A stretch of DNA of 64,000 nucleotides, from positions 62,001 to 126,000 of the forward strand of contig NZ_JBNAFU010000006.1 in the NCBI RefSeq assembly GCF_049800835.1. The letters are read 5' to 3'. Under the pieces are notes generated by a model. That model saw only the letters and a program-made list of their open reading frames with translations, was not told the DNA's origin and made no database searches. Positions 8,502-16,495 of this stretch are shown in pieces. The stretch comes from Dinoroseobacter sp049800835 (GTDB lineage: Bacteria; Pseudomonadota; Alphaproteobacteria; Rhodobacterales; Rhodobacteraceae). The translations under genes and the position numbers were made by a program. Position 1 is the stretch's first letter. The number at the start of each line of letters is the position of its first letter.

Positions 8502-9005
8502 ATGACGCAGTTTGCCGTAAACACGCACCGTCGCCATCCCTACAAGACCTTCAAGTTTCGCGTGATGTGTGACAACATGGTGATCCCCGGCGTTTCCAGG
8601 GTCAGCCCGCTGATCCGGTCTACGGGCGTTGTGCCGGTAAGGTCGGGTGGGGCGCTGAGCGCCAAGATCAAGTCACCCGGCCGTACCAGTTTCGAGCCTG
8701 TTACTTTGGAACGTGGCATCACACATGACAACGCGTTCGAGGAATGGGCCAACCTCGTTTTCAGTCTTGACGGTGACACCGCAATTTCTCTCAAGGAGAT
8801 GCGCAAGGACGTGCGGATCGAACTGCTGAATCTCGCGGGGCAGATTGCTATTGCCTACAACATATTTGGCGCTTGGGTGTCGGAGTATCAGGCCCTGCCA
8901 GAGTTGGATGCCGAAGGCGATGAGCTGACAGCCATCGAGAGCATCACGCTTCAACATGAAGGCTGGGTCCGAGACTTTGCTATCCGAGAACCAGAGGAGT
9001 TCTGA
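8502..9005 (+). CDS. Orphan phage-tail-like tube protein (T4 gp19 / eCIS inner tube family)
   Basis: The protein has 167 residues, the usual length of contractile-tail inner tube proteins. It follows the family layout: an N-terminal 'HPYKTFKFRVMCDN' strand, a 'GVSRVSPLIRSTGVV' segment, the basic 'RTSFEPVTLERGITHD', then 'FEEWANLV', a 'RKDVRIELLN' strand, 'YNIFGAWVSEYQALPELDA' and a final 'ESITLQHEGW'. This matches the T4 gp19-like family used by phage tails and by extracellular contractile injection systems. ATG 8502 has a strong GGAGG site at normal spacing, so the gene looks expressed. No sheath, baseplate, spike, AAA+ ATPase or other tail gene is found on either side, so it is a stand-alone copy. 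It could act with a particle encoded elsewhere, be a relic, or have been reused. Confidence 0.82.
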   Translation: MTQFAVNTHRRHPYKTFKFRVMCDNMVIPGVSRVSPLIRSTGVVPVRSGGALSAKIKSPGRTSFEPVTLERGITHDNAFEEWANLVFSLDGDTAISLKEMRKDVRIELLNLAGQIAIAYNIFGAWVSEYQALPELDAEGDELTAIESITLQHEGWVRDFAIREPEEF

Positions 9006-9218
9006 CGCCTCACCAAAGGCGCATCGCGATTCGCGCTGGCGTTCGGAGCGGTACAGTCCCGGCAGTCTTCCGCCAAGTGCGATATCCTGACGTCGCTCTT
9101 TGCGATCGAGAGCGGGAAAACTCCTGCGGCATCTTGGGGACTTACGGGCAGGGCACTGGGTCCGGCCATATTTGATCTGGGTCATGGCTCTGTGCAGTTT
9201 TTGTTGTAGCCTGAATAC

Positions 9219-10085
9219 ATGTTCACGCGGCTTGGGAATTTTGACGAACGGCGTGGAGGCCGGATAATCAGCTGGGCACCGCAGCGTGCTGCCCTGCGAC
9301 ACCGGTCTGACCGACTGGTGCAACGCCATGAGCTTGTGCATGTCGAAGGGCATAATCTCGATCACAAACCCAACCCGGAGGTCGCCCCGGATATTCGGTC
9401 TGCCTTGGATGAGGCGTGCAAGGGAGCGCGGCCGTCTGTCGTGCCGGGGCAGCCGGTGCCCCCTTATGTGCTGGAGGCCTTTGCGACGTTACTTATCGCC
9501 GATGATGCGCGAGCGGCTGAAGAGTTTCTGCGCGATGTGGTGCCGCGCGACATGGGCACAGCCGAACTATCGGATCGGATTCTTCGCGACACGCTCGGTC
9601 GCCTCGGGGACCGCTGGAGTGCGGACCAAATGTCCTTTGTCGATATGTCGGTGGCGGTTGCGCGGGTGAAAGGCCTCGGCCGGTCCTTCGCGTCGACGCG
9701 CGCGATCTGCTCGACCGCCGTCTCGAAAGGCCGCGCGCTTTTTGCAACCCTCATGAACCAGAGCCATGGTCTCGGACTGTCGCTAGCGGCCCAGGCGTTT
9801 CGAGAGACCGGTTGGGACGTTGATTTGCATCTGAACGAGGCACCTGACAGGGTCGTGCAGTCGGTAAAGACGACGCGCCCCTGGGTCGTTGGTCTGACAG
9901 TCGGATCGCGACGGGACGTGTCCGTTGTTCACAAGACCATCCTGAAGCTCAGGGCCCTGCCGTTCAGATGCAAGGTTCTGGTCGGTGGAAACGCGGCGCA
10001 TCTCCTTGCGGGGAAAAGCAACAGCTTCCTTGTTGATGCTCTGGTGCCCGATATCGCAACGGCGTTGGCGCACGCGGAGGACTGA
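9219..10085 (+). CDS. Cobalamin-binding-type regulator, PpaA/AerR-like
   Basis: The product has 288 residues. Residues about 80-165 form the helical B12-cap-like region ('LGRLGDRWSADQMSFVDMSV'), followed by a Rossmann-type B12-binding domain from about 172 with 'NQSHGLGLSLAAQAFRETGW', where His183 is the candidate cobalt ligand, and 'VVGLTVGSRRDVS'. This architecture matches the PpaA/AerR antirepressors that tune PpsR/CrtJ in purple bacteria. No photosynthesis genes are present in this window, so the target may differ here. The DxHxxG core is degenerate (S-H-G-L-G), so binding of B12 or haem cannot be assumed. ATG 9219 is the first start after an in-frame stop at 9207. rlmN follows 64 bases later on the same strand. 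Confidence 0.7.
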   Translation: MFTRLGNFDERRGGRIISWAPQRAALRHRSDRLVQRHELVHVEGHNLDHKPNPEVAPDIRSALDEACKGARPSVVPGQPVPPYVLEAFATLLIADDARAAEEFLRDVVPRDMGTAELSDRILRDTLGRLGDRWSADQMSFVDMSVAVARVKGLGRSFASTRAICSTAVSKGRALFATLMNQSHGLGLSLAAQAFRETGWDVDLHLNEAPDRVVQSVKTTRPWVVGLTVGSRRDVSVVHKTILKLRALPFRCKVLVGGNAAHLLAGKSNSFLVDALVPDIATALAHAED

Positions 10086-10149
10086 CGCCTCTTCCCAGAG
10101 CGGGTTGCGCACTCTATATGACCGCGGTGTTTCCCGTTCGGAGTCAGTC

Positions 10150-11340
10150 ATGACCAACCCAGCGCCCACCGCGCCGATCACGCAGGACGTGTTGACCATC
10201 CCCCGCAAAGCCGCGGCGGAGGCAAAGCGCAATCTTGTCGGATTGACGCGTCCTGACTTGCGGGCCGCGTTGATCGACGCCGGTACGCCTGAGAAACAGG
10301 CCAAGATGCGCGAGACTCAGGTTTGGCAGTGGATCTACGCGAAGGGCGTGCGCGACTTTTCTCAGATGACCAACCTCGCCAAGCCTTACAGGGCCTTGCT
10401 TGCGGAGAACTTCGAGATCCGGGTGCCAGAGGTCGTTGTGCGCAAGGTCTCCGAGGATGGCACGCGCAAGTACCTCGTGCGGATCGCTGGCGGCCACGAG
10501 GTCGAGGTTGTCTACATTCCCGAAGACGACCGGGGCACCTTGTGTGTATCGAGCCAGGTTGGCTGTACGCTTACCTGTTCATTCTGCCACACGGGCACCC
10601 AGAAGCTCGTGCGCAACCTGACAGCCTCGGAAATCATTGGTCAGGTAATGATCGCGCGAGACGATCTGGGCGAATGGCCCGAACCCGGTCGCAACCCCAA
10701 GGACGAAACGCGGCTCTTGTCGAACATCGTTCTGATGGGCATGGGCGAGCCGCTATATAACTTCGAGAACGTGCGGGACGCGATGAAGATCGCGATGGAT
10801 CCCGAGGGCATCAGCCTGTCGCGCCGTCGCATCACGCTGTCGACATCCGGTGTCGTGCCTGAGATTGCCCGCACCGCCGAAGAGATCGGCTGTCAGCTTG
10901 CCGTCAGTTTTCATGCCACGACGGATGCCGTGCGCGACACACTCGTGCCGATCAACAAACGGTGGAACATTCAGGAACTGCTGGATGCCTTGCGCGAGTA
11001 TCCAAAGGTCTCGAATTCCGAGCGGATCACTTTTGAATACGTGATGCTGAAGGATGTGAACGACAGTGACGAGGATGCGCGGCGTCTGATCGAACTGATC
11101 AAAGGGATACCGGCCAAGATCAACCTTATCCCTTTCAATGAATGGCCTGGTGCCCCCTACCAACGCTCCAGCAACAATCGCATCCGGCGGTTTGCGGACA
11201 TCATATACAAGGCGGGCTATGCCTCCCCGATCCGAACCCCGCGTGGCGAAGACATTATGGCAGCCTGCGGTCAGCTCAAATCCGCGACCGAGCGTGCGCG
11301 CAAATCCCGCGCGCAGATCGCGGCTGAAACCGGCCTCTAG
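10150..11340 (+). CDS. rlmN: Dual-specificity 23S rRNA/tRNA adenine-C2 methyltransferase
   Basis: This is a 396-residue radical-SAM enzyme that methylates C2 of A2503 in 23S rRNA and A37 in some tRNAs, in the cytoplasm. The [4Fe-4S] cysteines are in 'VGCTLTCSFCHTGTQ' (Cys139, Cys143, Cys146). The second catalytic Cys that carries the methylene adduct is near residue 373 in 'MAACGQL'. 'GMGEPLYNFENV' and 'LSTSGVVPEI' are also family marks. The ATG at 10150 fits the family N-terminus; the frame is open further upstream, but that stretch overlaps the preceding gene. Length is normal for the family. The convergent LOG gene begins its stop 7 bases downstream. Confidence 0.95.
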   Translation: MTNPAPTAPITQDVLTIPRKAAAEAKRNLVGLTRPDLRAALIDAGTPEKQAKMRETQVWQWIYAKGVRDFSQMTNLAKPYRALLAENFEIRVPEVVVRKVSEDGTRKYLVRIAGGHEVEVVYIPEDDRGTLCVSSQVGCTLTCSFCHTGTQKLVRNLTASEIIGQVMIARDDLGEWPEPGRNPKDETRLLSNIVLMGMGEPLYNFENVRDAMKIAMDPEGISLSRRRITLSTSGVVPEIARTAEEIGCQLAVSFHATTDAVRDTLVPINKRWNIQELLDALREYPKVSNSERITFEYVMLKDVNDSDEDARRLIELIKGIPAKINLIPFNEWPGAPYQRSSNNRIRRFADIIYKAGYASPIRTPRGEDIMAACGQLKSATERARKSRAQIAAETGL

Positions 11341-11346
11341 ATGGGG

Positions 11347-12195
11347 TCAGCGGCCTGGTAGCGCATCGCGGGGAGGTAGTGGCTCCCATGTCTCGATGAT
11401 CTCCACGGCGTCTTCAGCGGTATCGACGAAACGAAACAGCTGTAAATCCTCGGCGGAGATCGTGCCGGCATCGGCCAAGGCGTCCCAGTTGATGATTTCT
11501 TTCCAGAACTTCGTGCCGAACAGCAGAATGGGGATTTGTTCCATGCGGCCTGTCTGGATCAAGGTCAGCGCTTCAAATAGTTCATCCAGCGTGCCGAACC
11601 CGCCCGGAAAGACAGAGATCGCCTTGGCGCGCATCAGGAAGTGCATCTTGCGGATCGCGAAATAGTGGAAGTTGAAGCACAGGTCCGGCGTGACATACGC
11701 GTTCGGCGCCTGTTCGTGGGGCAACACGATGCTCAGACCGATGGACTGCCCGCCAGCTTCCTGAGCGCCCAGGTTGCCGGCCTCCATGACGCCGGGGCCA
11801 CCGCCGGTGACGATCACATCTTCACGCCCGTAGCTCTCTAGGCTTTTCTCCGTGATCGCATACGCGAACTTGCGCGCCTCTTCGTAGTAATCTGCAAGTT
11901 CGTTGAGGGTCTGCGTGCGTGCGGTGTCCCGGGTCGCGGGGGATGGAATGCGCGCGCCGCCGAACATCACGACGGTGCTTTCCACACCGCGTTCGTCAAG
12001 GATCAGTTGAGGCTTGAGCAGTTCCAGTTGCAGGCGTACCGGGCGCAGTTCCTCGCGGCACAGAAAGTCCGGATCGTCAAACGCGAGGCGATAGGCGGGT
12101 GCCCTGGTTTGAGGCGTGTCAGGGATGCTGTCGGCGGTCTCAATATCCTGATGCGCGTCCCGGAACGGACCATGGTGCTTGGGATCGTCTTTCAT
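11347..12195 (-). CDS. LOG/TIGR00730-family Rossmann-fold protein
   Basis: The 282-residue protein belongs to the lysine-decarboxylase-like (LOG) family, whose characterised members are cytokinin-type nucleoside 5'-monophosphate phosphoribohydrolases. The signature 'PGGFGTLDELFE' is intact near 195-206, preceded by 'VIVTGGGPGVMEAGN' at about 127-141. The N-terminal 75 residues are an extension typical of the longer proteobacterial subgroup. It sits convergent to rlmN with 6 bases between stops. The bacterial substrate is usually unknown, so only the family and fold are asserted. ATG 12195 gives a normal-length subgroup protein. Confidence 0.85.
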   Translation of the reverse strand: MKDDPKHHGPFRDAHQDIETADSIPDTPQTRAPAYRLAFDDPDFLCREELRPVRLQLELLKPQLILDERGVESTVVMFGGARIPSPATRDTARTQTLNELADYYEEARKFAYAITEKSLESYGREDVIVTGGGPGVMEAGNLGAQEAGGQSIGLSIVLPHEQAPNAYVTPDLCFNFHYFAIRKMHFLMRAKAISVFPGGFGTLDELFEALTLIQTGRMEQIPILLFGTKFWKEIINWDALADAGTISAEDLQLFRFVDTAEDAVEIIETWEPLPPRDALPGR

Positions 12196-12311
12196 AGGGA
12201 ACCTGTTGTCTGTACGGCCACTGGCTGAGCGCTCACCCTATCGTCGGTTCTGCCGATGGCCAGTAGTTTTCTCTGCGGGAAGCCTGCAACGCAATTGCAT
12301 GCGATCAGCGA

Positions 12312-12986
12312 ATGCGGCAGGATCGTGGAATTATTGTGCAAGGGGTGTGCGGCGTGCGTGTTGAATTTCGCATTGGGGAAGTGGACTTCCACGGGATATC
12401 GTTCGAGCAATTCGATGATTTCCCGGTGTTTTCTGAAAGATGGGCCAAAAAAATGGTGCCTGGCCGTGCTCTTCTGGCGTCATGGGATCATACGTCCCAA
12501 AGCTGGTCGCGCCCGGTGGGACCCAAGAAACTGAAGATCGCACCCGGTTTACAATGCTTGCGTCTTGACGGGTTTGGTCAGCGAGACAGAACAGCCGAGG
12601 CCGCCACCCTGTCCCGCATTCTGACAGGGCTTGGCGTCGCGTTGCCTGCACTGAAATCTGCGATCACGGAGGCCGTCCCGCCAAGCCAGTTCACCTTCGA
12701 CGCTTCGCGAGCCGTTCCCGAGGGCGCGCAGCGCAGCCAGTCGTGGCAAGTCCTCGGAGAGGCGCGATTTGATCATTTCGTTCTTCGCTTTCCGGTGGGC
12801 CGTGTTGATGACTGGGCCATCCTGTCAGTTGCGACCGATTTCGTCCTGTCGCGTCGCCGCATCGGGCAGGCTCTGCCCGTCGTGGAACAGCAGGTGAATG
12901 GCAAAGCCTCCAGTACGCTTGCGGAGCGTGTGTTCGACATGATGTCCGGCACGCGGCGCCCCGGGTCGATGGGCCGCCCGCACTGA
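12312..12986 (+). CDS. Hypothetical protein
   Basis: This is a 224-residue frame between two minus-strand starts and dapD. I recognise no family. The C-terminal two-thirds look like real coding sequence ('SQSWQVLGEARFDHFVLRF', 'WAILSVATDFVLSRRRIG'), soluble and without signal peptide. The N-terminal 50 residues look less convincing, so the true start may be later than ATG 12312, for which I see no good ribosome site. dapD follows 119 bases downstream on the same strand. It could be a lineage-specific regulator or enzyme; there is no evidence for either. Confidence 0.5.
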   Translation: MRQDRGIIVQGVCGVRVEFRIGEVDFHGISFEQFDDFPVFSERWAKKMVPGRALLASWDHTSQSWSRPVGPKKLKIAPGLQCLRLDGFGQRDRTAEAATLSRILTGLGVALPALKSAITEAVPPSQFTFDASRAVPEGAQRSQSWQVLGEARFDHFVLRFPVGRVDDWAILSVATDFVLSRRRIGQALPVVEQQVNGKASSTLAERVFDMMSGTRRPGSMGRPH

Positions 12987-13105
12987 TCCCTCTGGCCGGG
13001 TGACCACTCGTTTTCTGAAGACCATAGACTGTGCGGCGATTGCGGGCCGGATGCGGACTGGGTATAGCCTGCGCGAACACAGGAATTGCTGCGCCGGAGG
13101 GGCCC

Positions 13106-13933
13106 ATGTCGAACGCTCAACTAGAAACCGCCATCGAAGCGGCATGGGACGCCCGTGACACGATCACGCCTGCCACCACTGGTGACATGCGCGAGGCGAT
13201 CGAAGATACGCTGAACGCCTTGGACAGCGGTGCGCTGCGGGTTGCAGAAAAGCAGGACGATGGCAGCTGGCATGTCAACCAGTGGGCCAAGAAGGCTGTG
13301 CTCCTGGGGTTTCGGATCAAGGATATGGAGCCGCAGTCCGGCGGGCCGCAAGGCGGCGGCTGGTGGGACAAGGTCGACAGCAAGTTTCTTGGCTGGAACG
13401 CCGGTGCGTGGGAAAGAGCCGGCTTCCGCGCTGTCCCCAACTGTGTGGTGCGCAAGTCCGCCTACATTGCGCCGGGCGTGGTTCTGATGCCCTCTTTCGT
13501 GAATCTTGGGGCTTATGTGGATAGTGGCACAATGGTCGACACATGGGCGACCGTCGGGTCGTGTGCACAAATCGGCAAGAACGTACACCTGTCCGGCGGT
13601 GTCGGCATTGGCGGCGTGCTGGAACCGATGCAGGCAGGCCCAACCATTATCGAGGATAACTGCTTCATTGGTGCCCGCTCCGAAGTGGTCGAAGGCTGCA
13701 TCGTGAGAGAGGGATCGGTGCTCGGCATGGGCGTTTTCATCGGCCAATCGACCAAGATTGTGGATCGTGAGACGGGCGAGGTCATGTACGGCGAGGTTCC
13801 GCCGTATTCAGTTGTTGTGGCAGGCTCGATGCCATCCAAGAACGATGTGAACCTGTATTGCGCGGTAATCGTGAAGCGCGTTGACGAAAAGACCCGTTCC
13901 AAGACCGGGATCAACGAACTGTTGCGCGACTGA
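13106..13933 (+). CDS. dapD: Tetrahydrodipicolinate N-succinyltransferase
   Basis: The 275-residue enzyme adds succinyl from succinyl-CoA to tetrahydrodipicolinate, the branch step of the succinylase route to diaminopimelate and lysine. The N-terminal helical domain ends near 100, then a left-handed beta-helix of hexapeptide repeats spans about 105-240: 'RKSAYIAPGVVLMPSFVNLG', 'GTMVDTWATVGSCAQIGKNV', 'GGVGIGGVLEPMQAGP'. Length equals the family norm. ATG 13106 follows a GGAGG-like site ('gccggagg'); an in-frame upstream extension is not conserved-looking. It opens a plus-strand run that also holds dapE, and a DapC-like aminotransferase lies at 61.5 kb. Confidence 0.95.
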   Translation: MSNAQLETAIEAAWDARDTITPATTGDMREAIEDTLNALDSGALRVAEKQDDGSWHVNQWAKKAVLLGFRIKDMEPQSGGPQGGGWWDKVDSKFLGWNAGAWERAGFRAVPNCVVRKSAYIAPGVVLMPSFVNLGAYVDSGTMVDTWATVGSCAQIGKNVHLSGGVGIGGVLEPMQAGPTIIEDNCFIGARSEVVEGCIVREGSVLGMGVFIGQSTKIVDRETGEVMYGEVPPYSVVVAGSMPSKNDVNLYCAVIVKRVDEKTRSKTGINELLRD

Positions 13934-13959
13934 TCGCGGAGTCTGTCGGGAGCGCCGGG

Positions 13960-14592
13960 GTGTTTGACTATTCGCTGGCCCATTGGGGGGCGTTCTTTGC
14001 GGCAGCGTTTGCCCTGAACCTGTCACCCGGGCCCGATATCGCGTTCATTCTGGGCCGCACCGTTCAGGCTGGACGCCGTGCGGGATTTGCGGCTATGGGC
14101 GGGCTCTGGACTGGGGCCTTGGGGCATGTCCTGTTTGCCACGCTCGGGCTCTCGGCTATCCTCGCTCAGTCGGCGTCGGTGTTCACGGCGGTAAAATGGG
14201 CCGGGGCAGGTTATCTGATCTGGCTTGGGATCAAGACGCTGCGCAACAGTGGCGGCAGCTACGTCGCAGGGAATGGTCCAGTGATGAGTATCGGGCAAAG
14301 CTACCGACAGGGTGTGCTCGTGAACCTGATGAACCCCAAGGTCGCGGTGTTCTTCCTCGCGTTTCTGCCACAATTCGTAGAGCCGTCCGCAGGGCCGGTC
14401 TGGGCGCAAATCTTTCTGCACGGCGTGCTGATCATTTTCGTTGCGGCCTGCGTCGAGCCGCTGGTGATACTCGCGGGCGACCGGCTGGCGCGAGGGTTGC
14501 GGGATCGTCCGCAGGTCGGCGTCTGGCTCGATCGCGTCGTGGGCGGTATTCTGATTGGCTTCGGCCTGAAACTGGCGGCGGCACGGTTATGA
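13960..14592 (+). CDS. LysE/RhtB-family amino-acid exporter
   Basis: This 210-residue inner-membrane protein has five to six hydrophobic segments and the N-terminal family mark 'LNLSPGPDIAFILGR' (about 20-34), plus 'NLMNPKVAVFFLAFLPQFV' (about 122-140). LysE/RhtB proteins export amino acids such as lysine, homoserine or threonine. The position between dapD and dapE makes a link to lysine or diaminopimelate overflow attractive, but this is inference from context. It starts with GTG at 13960 and its stop overlaps the next gene's ATG by four bases (ATGA), showing translational coupling. Confidence 0.88.
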   Translation: MFDYSLAHWGAFFAAAFALNLSPGPDIAFILGRTVQAGRRAGFAAMGGLWTGALGHVLFATLGLSAILAQSASVFTAVKWAGAGYLIWLGIKTLRNSGGSYVAGNGPVMSIGQSYRQGVLVNLMNPKVAVFFLAFLPQFVEPSAGPVWAQIFLHGVLIIFVAACVEPLVILAGDRLARGLRDRPQVGVWLDRVVGGILIGFGLKLAAARL

Positions 14593-14924
14593 CGGACAAG
14601 AAACCCAAGCGACCCCATCAGGTCTACACGCTTCTGGTGGAGGTTGGCCGCAAGGATGGGGACGGTTTGCCTAAATCCGCCACGGGCGCGGCGCTGATGT
14701 GCTATGCCGCCGGGGTTGACGAGGCCGAGGCCGTTCGCGAGACCGTTGCGCTGCTCAAGCAGGCTGACCTCAACCCGCTGGACGTCTCCGGTTACGGGTC
14801 ACTGGAGGAGCGGCTTGCGGAAGGCCATGACATCCCCGACGAGGAACGCGATCTGATGGCGCGCGCACTGGCAGAGAATTCAGTCGTTGTGGCACAGACC
14901 ACGGCCTTTTATGACAAAGACTGA
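14589..14924 (+). CDS. Small conserved-looking hypothetical protein in the dap cluster
   Basis: The product is a 111-residue, acidic, soluble protein that I do not recognise. It begins 'MTDKKPKRPHQVYTLLVEVG' and has alternating strand/helix character ('AALMCYAAGVDEAEAVRETV', 'LKQADLNPLDVSGYGSLEER'), reminiscent of a small alpha/beta fold. ATG 14589 overlaps the exporter's stop and its own TGA is one base before the dapE ATG, so it is tightly embedded in the operon. This position suggests co-regulation with diaminopimelate synthesis; no function is claimed. Confidence 0.75.
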   Translation: MTDKKPKRPHQVYTLLVEVGRKDGDGLPKSATGAALMCYAAGVDEAEAVRETVALLKQADLNPLDVSGYGSLEERLAEGHDIPDEERDLMARALAENSVVVAQTTAFYDKD

Positions 14925-14925
14925 C

Positions 14926-16068
14926 ATGACAACAGATCCCATTGCCCTGACTGCGGACCTGATCCGTTGTCCGTCCATCACGCCGGACGAGGGCGGCGCG
15001 TTGGTCCTGCTGGAGGCCCGGCTAAGGGCTGCCGGGTTCGACTGTACCCGCGTGGATCGTGGCGGGATCGCGAACCTGTTTGCGCGCTGGGGCGACAAGG
15101 GCCATGCAAGGACATTCGGGTTCAATGGGCACACCGATGTCGTTCCGTTGGGGGAAAGGTCCGATTGGGCTCATGACCCGTTCGGCGCAGAGATTGACGG
15201 AGCGTTCATGTACGGACGCGGCGCAGTGGACATGAAGTCCGGTGTGGCCGCTTTTGCCGCTGCGGCAATCGACTTTGTCCAAAGCAGTCCGCCGGATGGC
15301 GCGGTGGTCCTGGCGATCACGGGTGACGAGGAGGGCGACGCACACGACGGCACGAAGGCCTTGCTGGACTGGATGGATGCCGAGGGGGAGGCGATGACCG
15401 CCTGTCTTGTCGGAGAGCCGACTTGTCCGGACGAGATGGGCGAAATGATGAAGATCGGGCGTCGGGGATCAATGACGGCGTATTTCGAGGCGACGGGCGT
15501 GCAGGGGCATTCCGCCTATCCACACCGCGCCGGAAACCCGGTTCCCGCGCTCGCCCGGCTGGTGGACCGGTTGGCGGCCCACACGCTTGACGAGGGCACT
15601 GATCATTTCGACGCGTCAACGTTGGCGGTCACCACGTTCGATACAGGCAACCCGGCCAATAACGTGATCCCGGCAAGTTGCCGTGCGACGGTGAACATTC
15701 GTTTCAACGATGCCCACACGTCCCATGCGCTGACAAAGTGGTTGGCGGACGAGGCCGCAAAGGTCTCCGCCGAAACAGGTATCGATATCAAGCAGAGGGT
15801 TTCGGTTTCTGGTGAAAGCTTCGTTACGCCGCCCGGGGCACTCTCGGACCTTGTGGCGAACGCGGTCGCGGTTGAAACCGGCAGGACCCCGGTTCTGTCC
15901 ACCTCTGGCGGGACGTCTGACGCGCGCTTTGTCAAAAATCACTGCCCGGTTGTGGAATTCGGTCTTGTAGGCAAGTCGATGCACCAGGTGGACGAGCGGG
16001 TCGAGATTGCGCAAATCCCCCAACTCAAGGCCATTTACATGCGGATACTGAGGGATTTCTTCGCGTGA
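14926..16068 (+). CDS. dapE: Succinyl-diaminopimelate desuccinylase
   Basis: The 380-residue M20-family metallohydrolase cleaves N-succinyl-LL-diaminopimelate to LL-diaminopimelate and succinate in the cytoplasm. Metal-site motifs are intact: 'FNGHTDVVP' (His69, Asp71), 'GRGAVDMKSG' (Asp102), and 'TGDEEGDA' (Glu135/Glu136). The dimerisation lid domain lies at about 180-295, and 'STSGGTSDARFV' near 325-336 is a DapE hallmark. The ATG at 14926, one base after the preceding stop, gives the standard start. The downstream GNAT gene overlaps by four bases (GTGA). Confidence 0.95.
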   Translation: MTTDPIALTADLIRCPSITPDEGGALVLLEARLRAAGFDCTRVDRGGIANLFARWGDKGHARTFGFNGHTDVVPLGERSDWAHDPFGAEIDGAFMYGRGAVDMKSGVAAFAAAAIDFVQSSPPDGAVVLAITGDEEGDAHDGTKALLDWMDAEGEAMTACLVGEPTCPDEMGEMMKIGRRGSMTAYFEATGVQGHSAYPHRAGNPVPALARLVDRLAAHTLDEGTDHFDASTLAVTTFDTGNPANNVIPASCRATVNIRFNDAHTSHALTKWLADEAAKVSAETGIDIKQRVSVSGESFVTPPGALSDLVANAVAVETGRTPVLSTSGGTSDARFVKNHCPVVEFGLVGKSMHQVDERVEIAQIPQLKAIYMRILRDFFA

Positions 16069-16493
16069 TCACCGTGCGCGAGATTGCCGGACCAAACGAG
16101 TTGGAGATCTGCCGTGCATTGCGGCGCACCGTGTTCATCGAAGAGCAGAACGTGGCAGAGGCGGAAGAATGGGATGGGCGCGACGGCGATGCGCGGCACA
16201 TCCTGGTATTTGTCGGCGATACTCCGGTGGGTACTGCGCGCCTGCGGACGGTCGGGACACTTGGCAAGATCGAGCGGGTCTGCGTCTTGGCAGAGGCCCG
16301 CGGGTCGGGCGCTGGCCGGGCATTGATGCGTTTTGCTCTGGACCGGATGCAGGCCGACCCGGACTTGACCGGAGCCAAACTGGGCGCCCAGACGCACGCC
16401 ATCCCGTTCTACGAGAGCTTCGGATTTGAAGCTTACGGGCCGGAGTACGACGATGCAGGCATCCCTCATCGCGACATGCAGGTCCACTTCTGA
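16065..16493 (+). CDS. GNAT-family N-acetyltransferase (ElaA-like)
   Basis: The product has 142 residues and a compact GNAT fold. The acetyl-CoA P-loop is 'RVCVLAEARGSGAGRALM' (about 70-87). The ending 'FYESFGFEAYGPEYDDAGI' is the usual 'YExxGFxxxGxxxxxxGIPH' pattern of ElaA-like acetyltransferases. It starts at GTG 16065, overlapping dapE by four bases, so it is translated with it. The substrate is unknown. The spacing to the next gene is two bases. Confidence 0.85.
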   Translation: MITVREIAGPNELEICRALRRTVFIEEQNVAEAEEWDGRDGDARHILVFVGDTPVGTARLRTVGTLGKIERVCVLAEARGSGAGRALMRFALDRMQADPDLTGAKLGAQTHAIPFYESFGFEAYGPEYDDAGIPHRDMQVHF

Positions 16494-16495
16494 TC

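Noticed and set aside
9006..9218. Possible small gene between the tube and the B12-type regulator genes
   Set aside because: Frames on both strands have poor codon character and no ribosome site; I see nothing there beyond a probable promoter.
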